Shown here piece after piece: positions 1 to 6,408 of a stretch of 21,301 nucleotides of DNA (position 1 is its first letter; each line of letters opens with the position of its first letter). The stretch covers positions 1 through 21,301 of the forward strand of contig DATKVN010000031.1 in NCBI GenBank assembly GCA_035530055.1, read 5' to 3'. Under the pieces are notes generated by a model. The model saw only the letters and a list, made by a program, of their open reading frames with translations. It was not told the origin of the DNA and ran no database searches. The position numbers and the translations under genes were made by a program. This DNA is from a bacterium. GTDB taxonomy: Bacteria > UBA6262 > WVXT01.

Positions 1-743
1 TCAATATTTTTTAATTCATTGCCACCGCCAATATTGTAGATTTCCCCTTCTTTACCTTTATGTAGAATCAAATCGATTGCCTCACAGTTATCGATAACAT
101 AGAGCCAATCTCTTACATTCATTCCATCGCCATAAAGGGGAAGTGGTTTATCTTCCAGGGCATTCGTTATAAATAGGGGAATTATCTTTTCGGGATACTG
201 GTAGGGACCAAAGTTGTTGGTACTACGAGCGACAATGGTTGGTAAATTGAAGGTGACCCGATATGAATGAACGACCATATCTGCAGCAGCTTTAGAAGCA
301 GCGTATGGACTACTCGGGCTCAAAGGGCTTGTCTCTTTAAATGAGCCCTTCTCAATCGAACCGTAGACTTCATCAGTTGAAATTTGTATAAACCGAGAGA
401 TATTGTGTCTTTTGGTTGCTTCCAGGAGATTATGAGTTCCATCTATGTTAGTCCGGAGGAAGTCTGAAGCATCAATTATTGACCTGTCTACATGGGATTG
501 AGCGGCAAAGTTTACTATTGCCTCAGCATTTTTTGACAACTCATCAACGATTTTTCTGTCGCAAATATCTCCTTTAACAAAGGTATAGTTGGAATTACTC
601 TCTATTTCTTTCAAATTATCTAAATTCCCCGCATAGGCGAGTTTATCTAGATTGATAATTTTATATTGGGGATATTTTTTTATAATGTGTCTGATGAAGT
701 TAGAACCGATAAAACCTGCTCCACCGGTCACCAGTAAACGCAT
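1..743 (-). CDS. rfbB: dTDP-glucose 4,6-dehydratase, 3' end outside window
   Basis: Converts dTDP-glucose to dTDP-4-keto-6-deoxyglucose, the second step of dTDP-L-rhamnose synthesis, in the cytoplasm. The first 247 codons are visible; the family is usually about 320-350 residues, so the C-terminal third lies beyond position 1. Visible motifs are the N-terminal Rossmann signature MRLLVTGGAGFIGSNF, AAQSHVDRS, the catalytic STDEVYG, and the YxxxK pair in SPYAASKAAAD, all typical of RmlB-type extended short-chain dehydrogenases. The ATG at 743 follows AGAGGA, which overlaps the stop region of the preceding rmlC-like gene only 5 nt upstream, so the two are probably translated together. Family assignment is secure; exact dTDP specificity is inferred from the adjacent rmlA. 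Confidence 0.95.
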   Translation of the reverse strand, partial: MRLLVTGGAGFIGSNFIRHIIKKYPQYKIINLDKLAYAGNLDNLKEIESNSNYTFVKGDICDRKIVDELSKNAEAIVNFAAQSHVDRSIIDASDFLRTNIDGTHNLLEATKRHNISRFIQISTDEVYGSIEKGSFKETSPLSPSSPYAASKAAADMVVHSYRVTFNLPTIVARSTNNFGPYQYPEKIIPLFITNALEDKPLPLYGDGMNVRDWLYVIDNCEAIDLILHKGKEGEIYNIGGGNELKNI

Positions 744-748
744 ATCCT

Positions 749-1210
749 CTACCAACCTTTCCTGGTTTTCCACCGCTCATAAGGGATGGAAGGGTCGTTT
801 AAAGGAATTCTATATTCATCCGGGTTCTCTCGATTATATACCTGGTCCGGAACATTCAGAAGCCAACAATCTTCTTCACCAAGGCACTCAAATCCATGGA
901 CTACCAGGGGAGGAACTTTCAGAACCATCAAATTATTCCCTCCCACCTCGTATTCTCCAATTTCTCCAAATGTTTTCGAGTCCTGCCGATTATCGAAGAG
1001 GACGATTCGCGCCCTACCCTTAATCACACAAAAATGGTCCCATTGTTTCTTATGGTAGTGCCATCCCTTGACCCAACCAGGTTTACCTTTGCTTATGTAG
1101 ACCTGTCCAAACTTCATAAACATTGGTTCATCCGACCGGAGAATCTCAAATAGAGATCCTCTCTCGTCTTCGTGAACATCTAATTTCTTTATTTCCAATC
1201 CTTCAATCAC
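749..1210 (-). CDS. RmlC-family cupin (dTDP-4-dehydrorhamnose 3,5-epimerase-like)
   Basis: A 153-residue cupin of the RmlC family, which epimerises C3 and C5 of dTDP-4-keto-6-deoxyglucose. The open frame continues to 1363, but those 51 extra codons translate an intergenic hairpin repeat. I start at the GTG at 1210 because AGAGGAGGAG lies immediately upstream and homology begins there (VIEGLEIKKLDVHEDERGSL). His51 and His53 in GWHYH, His105 in PPLVVHGF and Tyr125 in VYNRENPDEYR match the RmlC fold. The Lys that follows the catalytic His in classical RmlC (GKLVRV) is not evident: that stretch reads WDHFCVIKG. It is also shorter than the usual 180 residues. It sits between rmlA and rmlB, so a dTDP-sugar role is likely, though it may be a single-position epimerase or another cupin activity. 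Confidence 0.8.
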   Translation of the reverse strand: MIEGLEIKKLDVHEDERGSLFEILRSDEPMFMKFGQVYISKGKPGWVKGWHYHKKQWDHFCVIKGRARIVLFDNRQDSKTFGEIGEYEVGGNNLMVLKVPPLVVHGFECLGEEDCWLLNVPDQVYNRENPDEYRIPLNDPSIPYERWKTRKGW

Positions 1211-1226
1211 AACTCCTCCTCTATGA

Positions 1227-1242
1227 CCTCCCTTTCGGGAGG
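1227..1242. repeat. GAAA-loop hairpin next to the rmlC-like SD
   Basis: On the minus strand this reads CCTCCC-GAAA-GGGAGG, a perfect 6-bp stem closed by a GNRA tetraloop. It ends about 6 nt before the AGAGGAGG ribosome-binding site of the rmlC-like gene. The same hairpin recurs at 1341-1356. Confidence 0.7.
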
Positions 1243-1253
1243 ATTCCAAATAA

Positions 1254-1307
1254 TTGGAGTAGCACCGCTTGCGGTGCGTTAACGCGAAACAAGTTTCGCT
1301 ACTCCAA
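1254..1307. repeat. Double-hairpin intergenic repeat (three-way junction)
   Basis: Outer arms TTGGAGTAG (1254-1262) and CTACTCCAA (1299-1307) pair perfectly and enclose two hairpins: GCACCGC-TT-GCGGTGC (1262-1277) and GCGAAAC-AA-GTTTCGC (1284-1299). The same layout, with different inner stems, occurs inside 18198-18263. Confidence 0.8.
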
Positions 1308-1340
1308 AACTCTGGATTCCTTGCGAAAGCAGGGTCTTCC

Positions 1341-1356
1341 CCTCCCTTTCGGGAGG
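1341..1356. repeat. Second copy of the GAAA-loop hairpin
   Basis: An exact copy of the CCTCCC-GAAA-GGGAGG hairpin at 1227-1242, about 20 nt after the rmlA stop in transcription direction. A run of seven T precedes it on the minus strand rather than following it, so it is not a classical intrinsic terminator. Confidence 0.7.
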
Positions 1357-1376
1357 ACTCCAAAAAAACCTAGTCT

Positions 1377-2438
1377 CTACGTGACTTCGACGCGGCTGGA
1401 GTCGCCTACCATAATTCTATAAGCAGATGGTTTTGCTTTCGACTTCAATATTTCAACATTTTGCCCTACTAAGCTGTCCTCAATTCTTCTAATATCTCTG
1501 ATTTTACTGTTCTCAAGAATAATGCTGTGTTCGACCTCGCTATTTTCAATAGTTACTTTGAAGTATACTGAGGTGAAAGGTCCAATATAGGAGTTAACTA
1601 TTCTGCTATTCTCGCCAATAATTACCGGTCCCCTGATGACGCTTTTTCTAACCTCGGCTCCCTTCTCAATCCTTACTTTTCCGAATAATTCCGATTCCTT
1701 ATCTACCTTACCTTTCACATGGCTCTTTAAATCGTCCAAGAGAATCCTGTTAGCCTCTAAAATGTCCTCTAACTTTCCTGTATCTTTCCACCAGCCGGTG
1801 ATAATGTGTGGGCGGACAGTAAAATTATGGTCAATAAGATACTGGATGGCATCTGTAATCTCTAATTCGTTACGCCAGGAAGGTTTAATATTATTCACAG
1901 CTTTAAAGATATTCTTATCAAACATATAAACACCGACCAGAGCCAGATTGCTCTTTGGCTTCTTTGGCTTCTCTACCAGCCGTAAGACTTTTCTACCTTT
2001 CAATTCAACGACACCGAACTGTTCAGGATGGGGAACACGAGCCAATAGAATCTGGGCATTGGGTCTCGTTTTCTCAAATTCCTTTACTAAAGAGGTAATG
2101 CCATCCTTGATCAGATTATCTCCCAGATACATAACAAAGTTGTCATTTCCTATAAAATCTTGAGAAATCTTAACAGCATGCGCCAACCCCAGGGGCTTGT
2201 CCTGCTCAATATAGGTGACATTAATTCCCCACTTCTTTCCTCTCCCCACAGCATCTCTTATCTCATTCTTCGTTTCACCTACAACAATGCCAACATTTTT
2301 AATTCCTGCCTCTTTTACCGCTTCAATTCCATAGAAAAGGATTGGTTTGTTGGCTACTGGCAGGAGCTGTTTAGCACTGGTATGGGTAATGGGACGAAGG
2401 CGGGTACCTCTTCCACCGCTCAAGATAAGCGCTTTCAT
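1377..2438 (-). CDS. rmlA: Glucose-1-phosphate thymidylyltransferase, long form
   Basis: Makes dTDP-glucose from dTTP and glucose-1-phosphate, the entry step to dTDP-sugars. The N-terminal nucleotidyltransferase domain (about 1-240) carries the signature GGRGTRLRPIT (8-18), KQLLPVANKP (23-32) and the metal-binding YLGDNLI with Asp107. At 353 residues it is longer than the 290-residue RmlA1/RfbA type. The C-terminal part (about 245-350) has repeated short hydrophobic hexads (VIRGPVIIGENSRIVNSYIGP and following) typical of a left-handed beta-helix, matching the StrD/GraD-like long form (TIGR01208 family). The ATG follows AGGAAA. wzz ends 25 nt upstream. The product could be fed to the rmlC-like and rmlB genes downstream, and rmlD is expected past the window edge. 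Confidence 0.93.
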   Translation of the reverse strand: MKALILSGGRGTRLRPITHTSAKQLLPVANKPILFYGIEAVKEAGIKNVGIVVGETKNEIRDAVGRGKKWGINVTYIEQDKPLGLAHAVKISQDFIGNDNFVMYLGDNLIKDGITSLVKEFEKTRPNAQILLARVPHPEQFGVVELKGRKVLRLVEKPKKPKSNLALVGVYMFDKNIFKAVNNIKPSWRNELEITDAIQYLIDHNFTVRPHIITGWWKDTGKLEDILEANRILLDDLKSHVKGKVDKESELFGKVRIEKGAEVRKSVIRGPVIIGENSRIVNSYIGPFTSVYFKVTIENSEVEHSIILENSKIRDIRRIEDSLVGQNVEILKSKAKPSAYRIMVGDSSRVEVT

Positions 2439-2463
2439 TTAATTTCCTAAATAAAGCTGCGAT

Positions 2464-3276
2464 TTAATGAACTGTCGCGGGCTTCTTAAAATATTCGACT
2501 ACGGCTGCAGAAACAAATCCAACGAACAAGCCTAAAATTCCGGCAATCAGGATGTTCTGCTTCTTTTTAGGTCCGATTGGCCTATCAGGAGTCGCAGGAG
2601 GAATTACCAACTCTGTGCTAACGGTACCATAGGATTCCTCCATCTTTTTCTCTCTGAGTTCTACCTGAAGTCTTTCATACCTGTCACGGCCTTTCTCCAG
2701 GCTATCCATATATCCTCGAGCAAGCATTGCTTTTGCATCCGAATTGGCGGCTACAAGTTCGTCTATTTTCTTCTGGAGCATATTAATCTCTTTTTCTATC
2801 TCGAACAAACGTTTCTTGCCAGAAGCAAAATATTCTTCCAGAATTACTTTCGCTCGTTCAAAAATCTGCTCGTGCCTGTTCAGAAGAACCGTAGTCACTC
2901 CATTTACCAATTTCAGAGCTTCCTCTGGGGTTTCCCCCCTTCCCTTTATCTCCAAAAACCCGGATTTTTCCTTCATCTTTATCTTTGAAGCTAATTGCCC
3001 TAATTTCTCCTGTGTGGTAAGAACATTGAGTTCTTTTGCTACTTCTTCCAATACCGGTCCCGTCTTAAAAATCTCTATAGTTGTGGAGGGTTCCTCCAAT
3101 AGTTTGCTTCTCATTATCCCAATCTTGACCATTGCTGTGGATTCGTAAGCCCTGGGCAAAAGGAAACTCACCACTCCGCTCGTTATTGTAAAAACTAAGA
3201 AAATAATTAAAATAATCTTCCACCTTTTCCTTACCATATTGATGTAATCTCTCAAATCCACTTCTTTCTCTTCCAT
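2464..3276 (-). CDS. wzz: Wzz-family polysaccharide chain-length determinant
   Basis: An inner-membrane polysaccharide co-polymerase that sets glycan chain length or assists export. It has the standard layout over 270 residues: a short cytoplasmic N-terminus (VDLRDYINMVRKRWK), a first membrane helix at about 20-40, a periplasmic domain with a charged, probably coiled-coil stretch at about 135-210, a proline-rich segment (PPATPDRPIGP, about 226-236) and a second membrane helix at about 242-263. No C-terminal tyrosine-kinase domain is attached, so it is the Wzz-only form. AGGAGG stands 8 nt before the ATG. It opens the wzz-rmlA-rmlC-rmlB series. Its upstream leader is only about 25 nt before the inverted repeat of the RAYT unit, so its promoter is either inside that unit or further upstream. 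Confidence 0.9.
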   Translation of the reverse strand: MEEKEVDLRDYINMVRKRWKIILIIFLVFTITSGVVSFLLPRAYESTAMVKIGIMRSKLLEEPSTTIEIFKTGPVLEEVAKELNVLTTQEKLGQLASKIKMKEKSGFLEIKGRGETPEEALKLVNGVTTVLLNRHEQIFERAKVILEEYFASGKKRLFEIEKEINMLQKKIDELVAANSDAKAMLARGYMDSLEKGRDRYERLQVELREKKMEESYGTVSTELVIPPATPDRPIGPKKKQNILIAGILGLFVGFVSAAVVEYFKKPATVH

Positions 3277-3301
3277 TTGTTTTTCCTCCTTTAAATAGGT
3301 A

Positions 3302-3321
3302 AATAGGGACAGCGACCATTT
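3302..3321. repeat. 20-bp inverted repeat, wzz-side end of RAYT unit
   Basis: Sequence AATAGGGACAGCGACCATTT. It is perfectly complementary to 4032-4051, with no mismatch over 20 bp. It is not itself a palindrome, so it pairs with its distant partner rather than folding alone. It overlaps the TAA of the transposase gene. Confidence 0.9.
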
Positions 3322-3994
3322 ATTTTCCCTGCTTTTTCGGTCTCCCCCTTGGTAGAACGAGTAGTCTTCTTCTAAATTTTTTCTCCAGTTCCTGGGTAAA
3401 TGTGAGTGTTCCCAGCGGCCGACCTGTTAGCGTATGTTTCCTTATGTTCTCAGTGAATTTTTCGTCTTCTTCTGAGCCTATACATCCTTTCCAGGAATCG
3501 AAGGACATATTTATGAACTTGGATATATCCTCTAATTTGATTAGCGAATAACCTATATTTATATGAAATGCAGCACTCGACCACTTCCACTGCCAAGCTT
3601 TTTCCACCAGTTTTGCTCTTACAGGGTTTCTTTCTACATACCTCAAAGCCGCAACGAAATGCGGTTCGTCCAAAATACAGGAATAAAAACGTCCCTGCCA
3701 TAAATGCCCTTTTGCATTTTGCCTCTTATTGAAATATTGTGAGTAGCGCATATGAGCGGTATTAAATGTGTGGGAGAGTGAATCTTCTTTTTTGGGAATG
3801 ACTATAAAATGAACGTGGTTCCGCATTAAACAATATGCCAATATAGAAAGTCCATATTTGGTGGTGTACTCCTGTAACCACTCACTGTATTTCAAATAGT
3901 CCGCGTCATCTACAAACACATCTTGTCCGTAGTTTCCTCTTTGAGTAATATGGTGAGGTAAACCGACTGCGACTACTCTTGCAATACGCGGCAT
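3320..3994 (-). CDS. REP-associated tyrosine transposase (RAYT, Y1_Tnp family)
   Basis: A 224-residue single-strand DNA endonuclease of the HUH/Y1 class related to IS200 TnpA. The HUH motif is His60-Val-His62 in MRNHVHFIVIP. The conserved WQGRFYSCILDE (99-110) and LRYVERNPVRA (117-127) blocks follow; Tyr119 in the latter is my candidate nucleophile, with Tyr84 and Tyr87 as alternatives. The basic C-terminus (RGRPKKQGK) and the GRPLG segment are typical of RAYTs from environmental bacteria. The gene is full length and uninterrupted, so it may be active. RAYTs are normally single-copy, non-self-mobilising genes that act on short REP-like palindromes elsewhere in the genome. Here it is enclosed by perfect inverted repeats. 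The Shine-Dalgarno is weak (GGAG about 13 nt upstream). Confidence 0.92.
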   Translation of the reverse strand: MPRIARVVAVGLPHHITQRGNYGQDVFVDDADYLKYSEWLQEYTTKYGLSILAYCLMRNHVHFIVIPKKEDSLSHTFNTAHMRYSQYFNKRQNAKGHLWQGRFYSCILDEPHFVAALRYVERNPVRAKLVEKAWQWKWSSAAFHINIGYSLIKLEDISKFINMSFDSWKGCIGSEEDEKFTENIRKHTLTGRPLGTLTFTQELEKKFRRRLLVLPRGRPKKQGK

Positions 3995-4031
3995 AATAAA
4001 ATTCTGCTCCGGTTAGTTTAGGTTCTATTAA

Positions 4032-4051
4032 AAATGGTCGCTGTCCCTATT
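4032..4051. repeat. 20-bp inverted repeat, tRNA-side end of RAYT unit
   Basis: Exact reverse complement of 3302-3321. It lies upstream of the transposase ATG and stops 2 nt from the tRNA-Asp discriminator base at 4054. Confidence 0.9.
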
Positions 4052-4053
4052 AA

Positions 4054-4129
4054 CGGGGACGACGGGATTTGAACCCGCGATCTCCGGCTTGACAGGCCGG
4101 CATTCTAAACCAGGCTGAACTACGTCCCC
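4054..4129 (-). tRNA. tRNA-Asp (GTC)
   Basis: Cloverleaf with acceptor GGGGACG/CGTCCCC, discriminator G, anticodon loop CTGTCAA (anticodon GTC) and T arm GCGGGTTCAAATCCCGT. CCA is not encoded (TTA follows). It is the last of three co-directional tRNAs and abuts the RAYT inverted repeat. Confidence 0.95.
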
Positions 4130-4140
4130 GTATCTTTATT

Positions 4141-4215
4141 TGGTGGGCGGTGCAGGATTTGAACCTGCGACCCCCTCCTTGTAAGGGAGATGCTCTCCCG
4201 CTGAGCTAACCGCCC
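4141..4215 (-). tRNA. tRNA-Val (TAC)
   Basis: Acceptor GGGCGGT pairs with ACCGCCC (discriminator A). Anticodon loop CTTACAA gives TAC, and the T arm is GCAGGTTCAAATCCTGC. The 3' CCA is encoded (4141-4143). It sits 11 nt upstream of tRNA-Asp. Confidence 0.95.
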
Positions 4216-4222
4216 TTATTTC

Positions 4223-4297
4223 TGGCGTCCCCGAGGGGATTCGAACCCCTGCTGCCACCTTGAAAGAGTGGTGACCTAACCACTAGTCGACGGGGAC
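4223..4297 (-). tRNA. tRNA-Glu (TTC)
   Basis: Acceptor GTCCCCG with CGGGGAC, discriminator G and encoded CCA (4223-4225). Anticodon loop CTTTCAA gives TTC. It is first in the Glu-Val-Asp cluster, following the UbiA-family gene. Confidence 0.95.
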
Positions 4298-4306
4298 AAC
4301 TACTAA

Positions 4307-4324
4307 CGCAGACTGAAGTCTGCG
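4307..4324. repeat. CGCAGACT hairpin repeat, joined to ubiA-like stop
   Basis: CGCAGACT-GA-AGTCTGCG, perfect 8-bp arms with a 2-nt loop, followed on the plus strand by ACTACC. Read on the minus strand, GGTAGTCGCAGAC supplies the TAG stop of the UbiA-family gene. Related copies are at 9843-9858 and 18198-18263. Confidence 0.8.
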
Positions 4325-4325
4325 A

Positions 4326-5201
4326 CTACCGAATTTTGAAAAAAATTATTGCGCCACAAAAAACCGCCCAGATTATAACAGTAAATAATAACGGAATATC
4401 TGTAAGGAAATTTTCTGTGGGACTACTGCTTTCTTTTTTGTGATAAACAAGATATTGGTACCTAAAAATACCATATAAAACTATTGGCAACGATAGAAAT
4501 AACTTATTTCCAAATTTAGCAGTGGTTTCTGAGTCTATTGTATAAAATAAGTAAGTAATAACAGTTAAAGAATTTACTATATTTATCATAGTATCTAAAA
4601 AATATGGGCTATAATGGGACAATACTGCTCTATGAGAAACAAAACCTTCTCCCAATTCTACTATTTCTGCTCTTCTTTTGGTAAACCCTAAAAAAAGAGC
4701 AAGCATAAAACCACATAATAGTATCCATTTTGACATATATATATCTGTAGCAACAGAGCCAGCTACTATTCGCAATACAAATCCTAACGCTATTATAAAT
4801 ACATCTATGATAACAATATTCTTAAGATAAACAGAATAAAGTATATTAATTCCTATATATGTTAGTACTACAAATACAAACCCTATGTTAGTAAAAAAGC
4901 CCAGGAATAGGCTCATTAAGGCTAAAACAATAAAAATTAGGTACGCAGTAGAGACATTTATTTCTCCAGAAGCTAATGGACGATGTTTTTTTATGGGGTG
5001 GAATCTGTCACCTTGTAAATCCATGATGTCATTAAATACATACATACTACTTGCAGCAAAACAAAAACTAATAAATGCTACACTAGCAATTAGTAACCTT
5101 TCAGGAGTGAACATCTGCAAGCCGAACAATAATGGTAGAAACAAAAACAGATTCTTTACCCAATGGTTTGGTCTTATTAACTTTACATAATTTTTTATCA
5201 T
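4326..5201 (-). CDS. UbiA-family prenyltransferase, decaprenyl-phosphate phosphoribosyltransferase-like
   Basis: A polytopic membrane protein of 291 residues with about nine hydrophobic segments. It begins with LIRPNHWVKNLFLFLPLLFG and carries the first Asp-rich motif NDIMDLQGD (Asn57, Asp58, Asp61, Asp65) followed by RFHPIKKHRPLASGE, and a second block LGFTKRRAEI (171-180). The HPxKxxRPxASG and KRRAE signatures are those of the decaprenylphosphoryl-5-phosphoribose synthase branch (Rv3806c-like), which moves phosphoribose from PRPP to a polyprenyl phosphate, rather than of ubiquinone or menaquinone UbiA enzymes. The ATG follows AAGGTGA. It lies 37 nt after a DUF362 gene and downstream of an ArnT-like glycosyltransferase, suggesting a lipid-linked pentose donor and its user. 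The stop TAG lies in a hairpin repeat. Substrate is inferred from motifs only. Confidence 0.85.
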   Translation of the reverse strand: MIKNYVKLIRPNHWVKNLFLFLPLLFGLQMFTPERLLIASVAFISFCFAASSMYVFNDIMDLQGDRFHPIKKHRPLASGEINVSTAYLIFIVLALMSLFLGFFTNIGFVFVVLTYIGINILYSVYLKNIVIIDVFIIALGFVLRIVAGSVATDIYMSKWILLCGFMLALFLGFTKRRAEIVELGEGFVSHRAVLSHYSPYFLDTMINIVNSLTVITYLFYTIDSETTAKFGNKLFLSLPIVLYGIFRYQYLVYHKKESSSPTENFLTDIPLLFTVIIWAVFCGAIIFFKIR

Positions 5202-5238
5202 TGGTCACCTTCAAACAAATAGCTGTGCAAATTATGTG

Positions 5239-6327
5239 CTAACTGGGATAACTCTTAAAAAGCCTGCCCCATTTTGTATTTAAAACTTTACGCTTCTGAA
5301 TCTTCTTTCCTTTTACCGGCCACCATATATAATCATGATAAAGAAATGAACCAAAGACAAATAGATAAACAAGAGGTGTCCTGAAAAGCAGCCTCTGGAA
5401 TATCTTTAGTGGACTAAACCAGAACAAATCACCCACCTTGCTTGCAAGATTGTCTCCTACGGAGAAGGAAAAGTTTACATTTGAGATATCCTCTCCCACA
5501 ACTTCTATTTCCTGAATTCTTCCTGCACCCAGGCCATCTTCGTGAGCCATACGTATATATGGTATAGTCATAGGGTCAAAGCCCATCATCTTAGCTGAAA
5601 CAGCATCTATGGCTACACTATCACTGCTTGCAAGGATATAGTCCTTTTCTACAGGTGTCATTGTCCTTGGTCCCGGGCCACTTCCACATATAGTGCCGTC
5701 CATCACAGCAAAGATACCTGTGTGAATCTCTTTCTGGATAGCCAGTAGGTCAACAAGAGTTTCGTGGATAACACAATGGGTATAATGCCTCTTTGTGTTC
5801 AAAAGTCCACCAAAAGCGTTTTTCATTGCCCCCGTTGTCGTAGTATATATATGGGTCTTTACTGTGGGCAGATGTATAATATTTTTGCCAATAAAGTATT
5901 CAGGTACCTTAATACCTTCAGGATAAACTTTGTCCAGTACCCTCATTCTCGTTTTTGGCTTATAGTCAATCCACTGGATATCCTCGGGGATAAAATTGTA
6001 TCTTTCCTCTATCTGGTACTTTTTGTAGATAGGGGCAAGTTTATTCATTACCTGCCCCTTGTAAGCATTGGTGACCACTGTATTATTATGGACTGCAGTG
6101 ATGTCCTTATAACCAGCACTAATTAATGCCCGGATTGTCCCTTCTAGCTGCCATGGAGTAGTATTGGCACTAATATAAGGGAAGTGCCACGATATATTAT
6201 CCTTTAAAATAGTTGTCTTATCTTTGGGAAGCGCATCTTCAAAATCTGCCGTTCTTACCAGCCGCTGTATGTCCTGGAGCGCAGTTTCCGGAGTAGTTTT
6301 TAAGACAGCAACCTTTGATTTATTCAT
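5239..6327 (-). CDS. DUF362 domain protein, function unknown
   Basis: A 362-residue protein of the DUF362 family. Recognisable blocks are the N-terminal KVAVLKTTPETAL, KDNISWHFPY, a central IIHLPTVKTHIYTTTTGAMKNAFGG with the characteristic K-T-H and MKN-GG motif, and VMDGTICGSGPGPRTMTPV followed by SDSVAIDAVSAKMMGFDP. It has no CxxCxxC ferredoxin motifs (only two cysteines in the relevant region), unlike the iron-sulphur members of the family. A hydrophobic stretch near residues 305-330 (LLFRTPLVYLFVFGSFLYHDY) may attach it to the membrane. The family has no settled biochemical role. Its position between a UbiA-family enzyme and an ArnT-like transferase suggests a part in lipid-linked sugar metabolism, which is inference. 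A Shine-Dalgarno is not obvious. Confidence 0.85.
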   Translation of the reverse strand: MNKSKVAVLKTTPETALQDIQRLVRTADFEDALPKDKTTILKDNISWHFPYISANTTPWQLEGTIRALISAGYKDITAVHNNTVVTNAYKGQVMNKLAPIYKKYQIEERYNFIPEDIQWIDYKPKTRMRVLDKVYPEGIKVPEYFIGKNIIHLPTVKTHIYTTTTGAMKNAFGGLLNTKRHYTHCVIHETLVDLLAIQKEIHTGIFAVMDGTICGSGPGPRTMTPVEKDYILASSDSVAIDAVSAKMMGFDPMTIPYIRMAHEDGLGAGRIQEIEVVGEDISNVNFSFSVGDNLASKVGDLFWFSPLKIFQRLLFRTPLVYLFVFGSFLYHDYIWWPVKGKKIQKRKVLNTKWGRLFKSYPS

Positions 6328-6353
6328 ACATAAACTTTTTAATCAGAAATAAC

Positions 6354-6408
6354 GGGCTCAATGAATTGAGCCCCTACAATTACTATTGGGGTTCAATTTA
6401 TTGAACCC
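6354..6408. repeat. Paired hairpins of the GGGCTCAAT type
   Basis: Two perfect 9-bp hairpins in tandem: GGGCTCAAT-GA-ATTGAGCCC (6354-6373) and GGGTTCAAT-TT-ATTGAACCC (6389-6408), separated by CTACAATTACTATTG. The second overlaps the 3' end of the glycosyltransferase gene and encodes its last residues and TGA stop. Confidence 0.85.

Larger units (their letters stand above)
3302..4051 (-). mobile_element. RAYT transposase unit bounded by perfect 20-bp inverted repeats
   Basis: The segment starts and ends with the same 20-bp sequence in inverted orientation: AATAGGGACAGCGACCATTT at 3302-3321 and its complement at 4032-4051. The only gene inside is the Y1 transposase. The outer edge at 4051 is 2 nt from the 3' end of tRNA-Asp, and the inner edge overlaps the transposase stop codon. 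No clear target duplication is visible. Confidence 0.8.

Noticed and set aside
1211-1363. N-terminal extension of the rmlC-like frame to an ATG at 1363
   Set aside because: It translates a hairpin repeat, and the GTG at 1210 has a strong ribosome-binding site where homology starts.
3065-3319. 84-codon minus-strand frame overlapping the start of wzz
   Set aside because: It lies in another frame over the well-supported Wzz N-terminus and its start falls in the RAYT inverted repeat; no recognisable protein.
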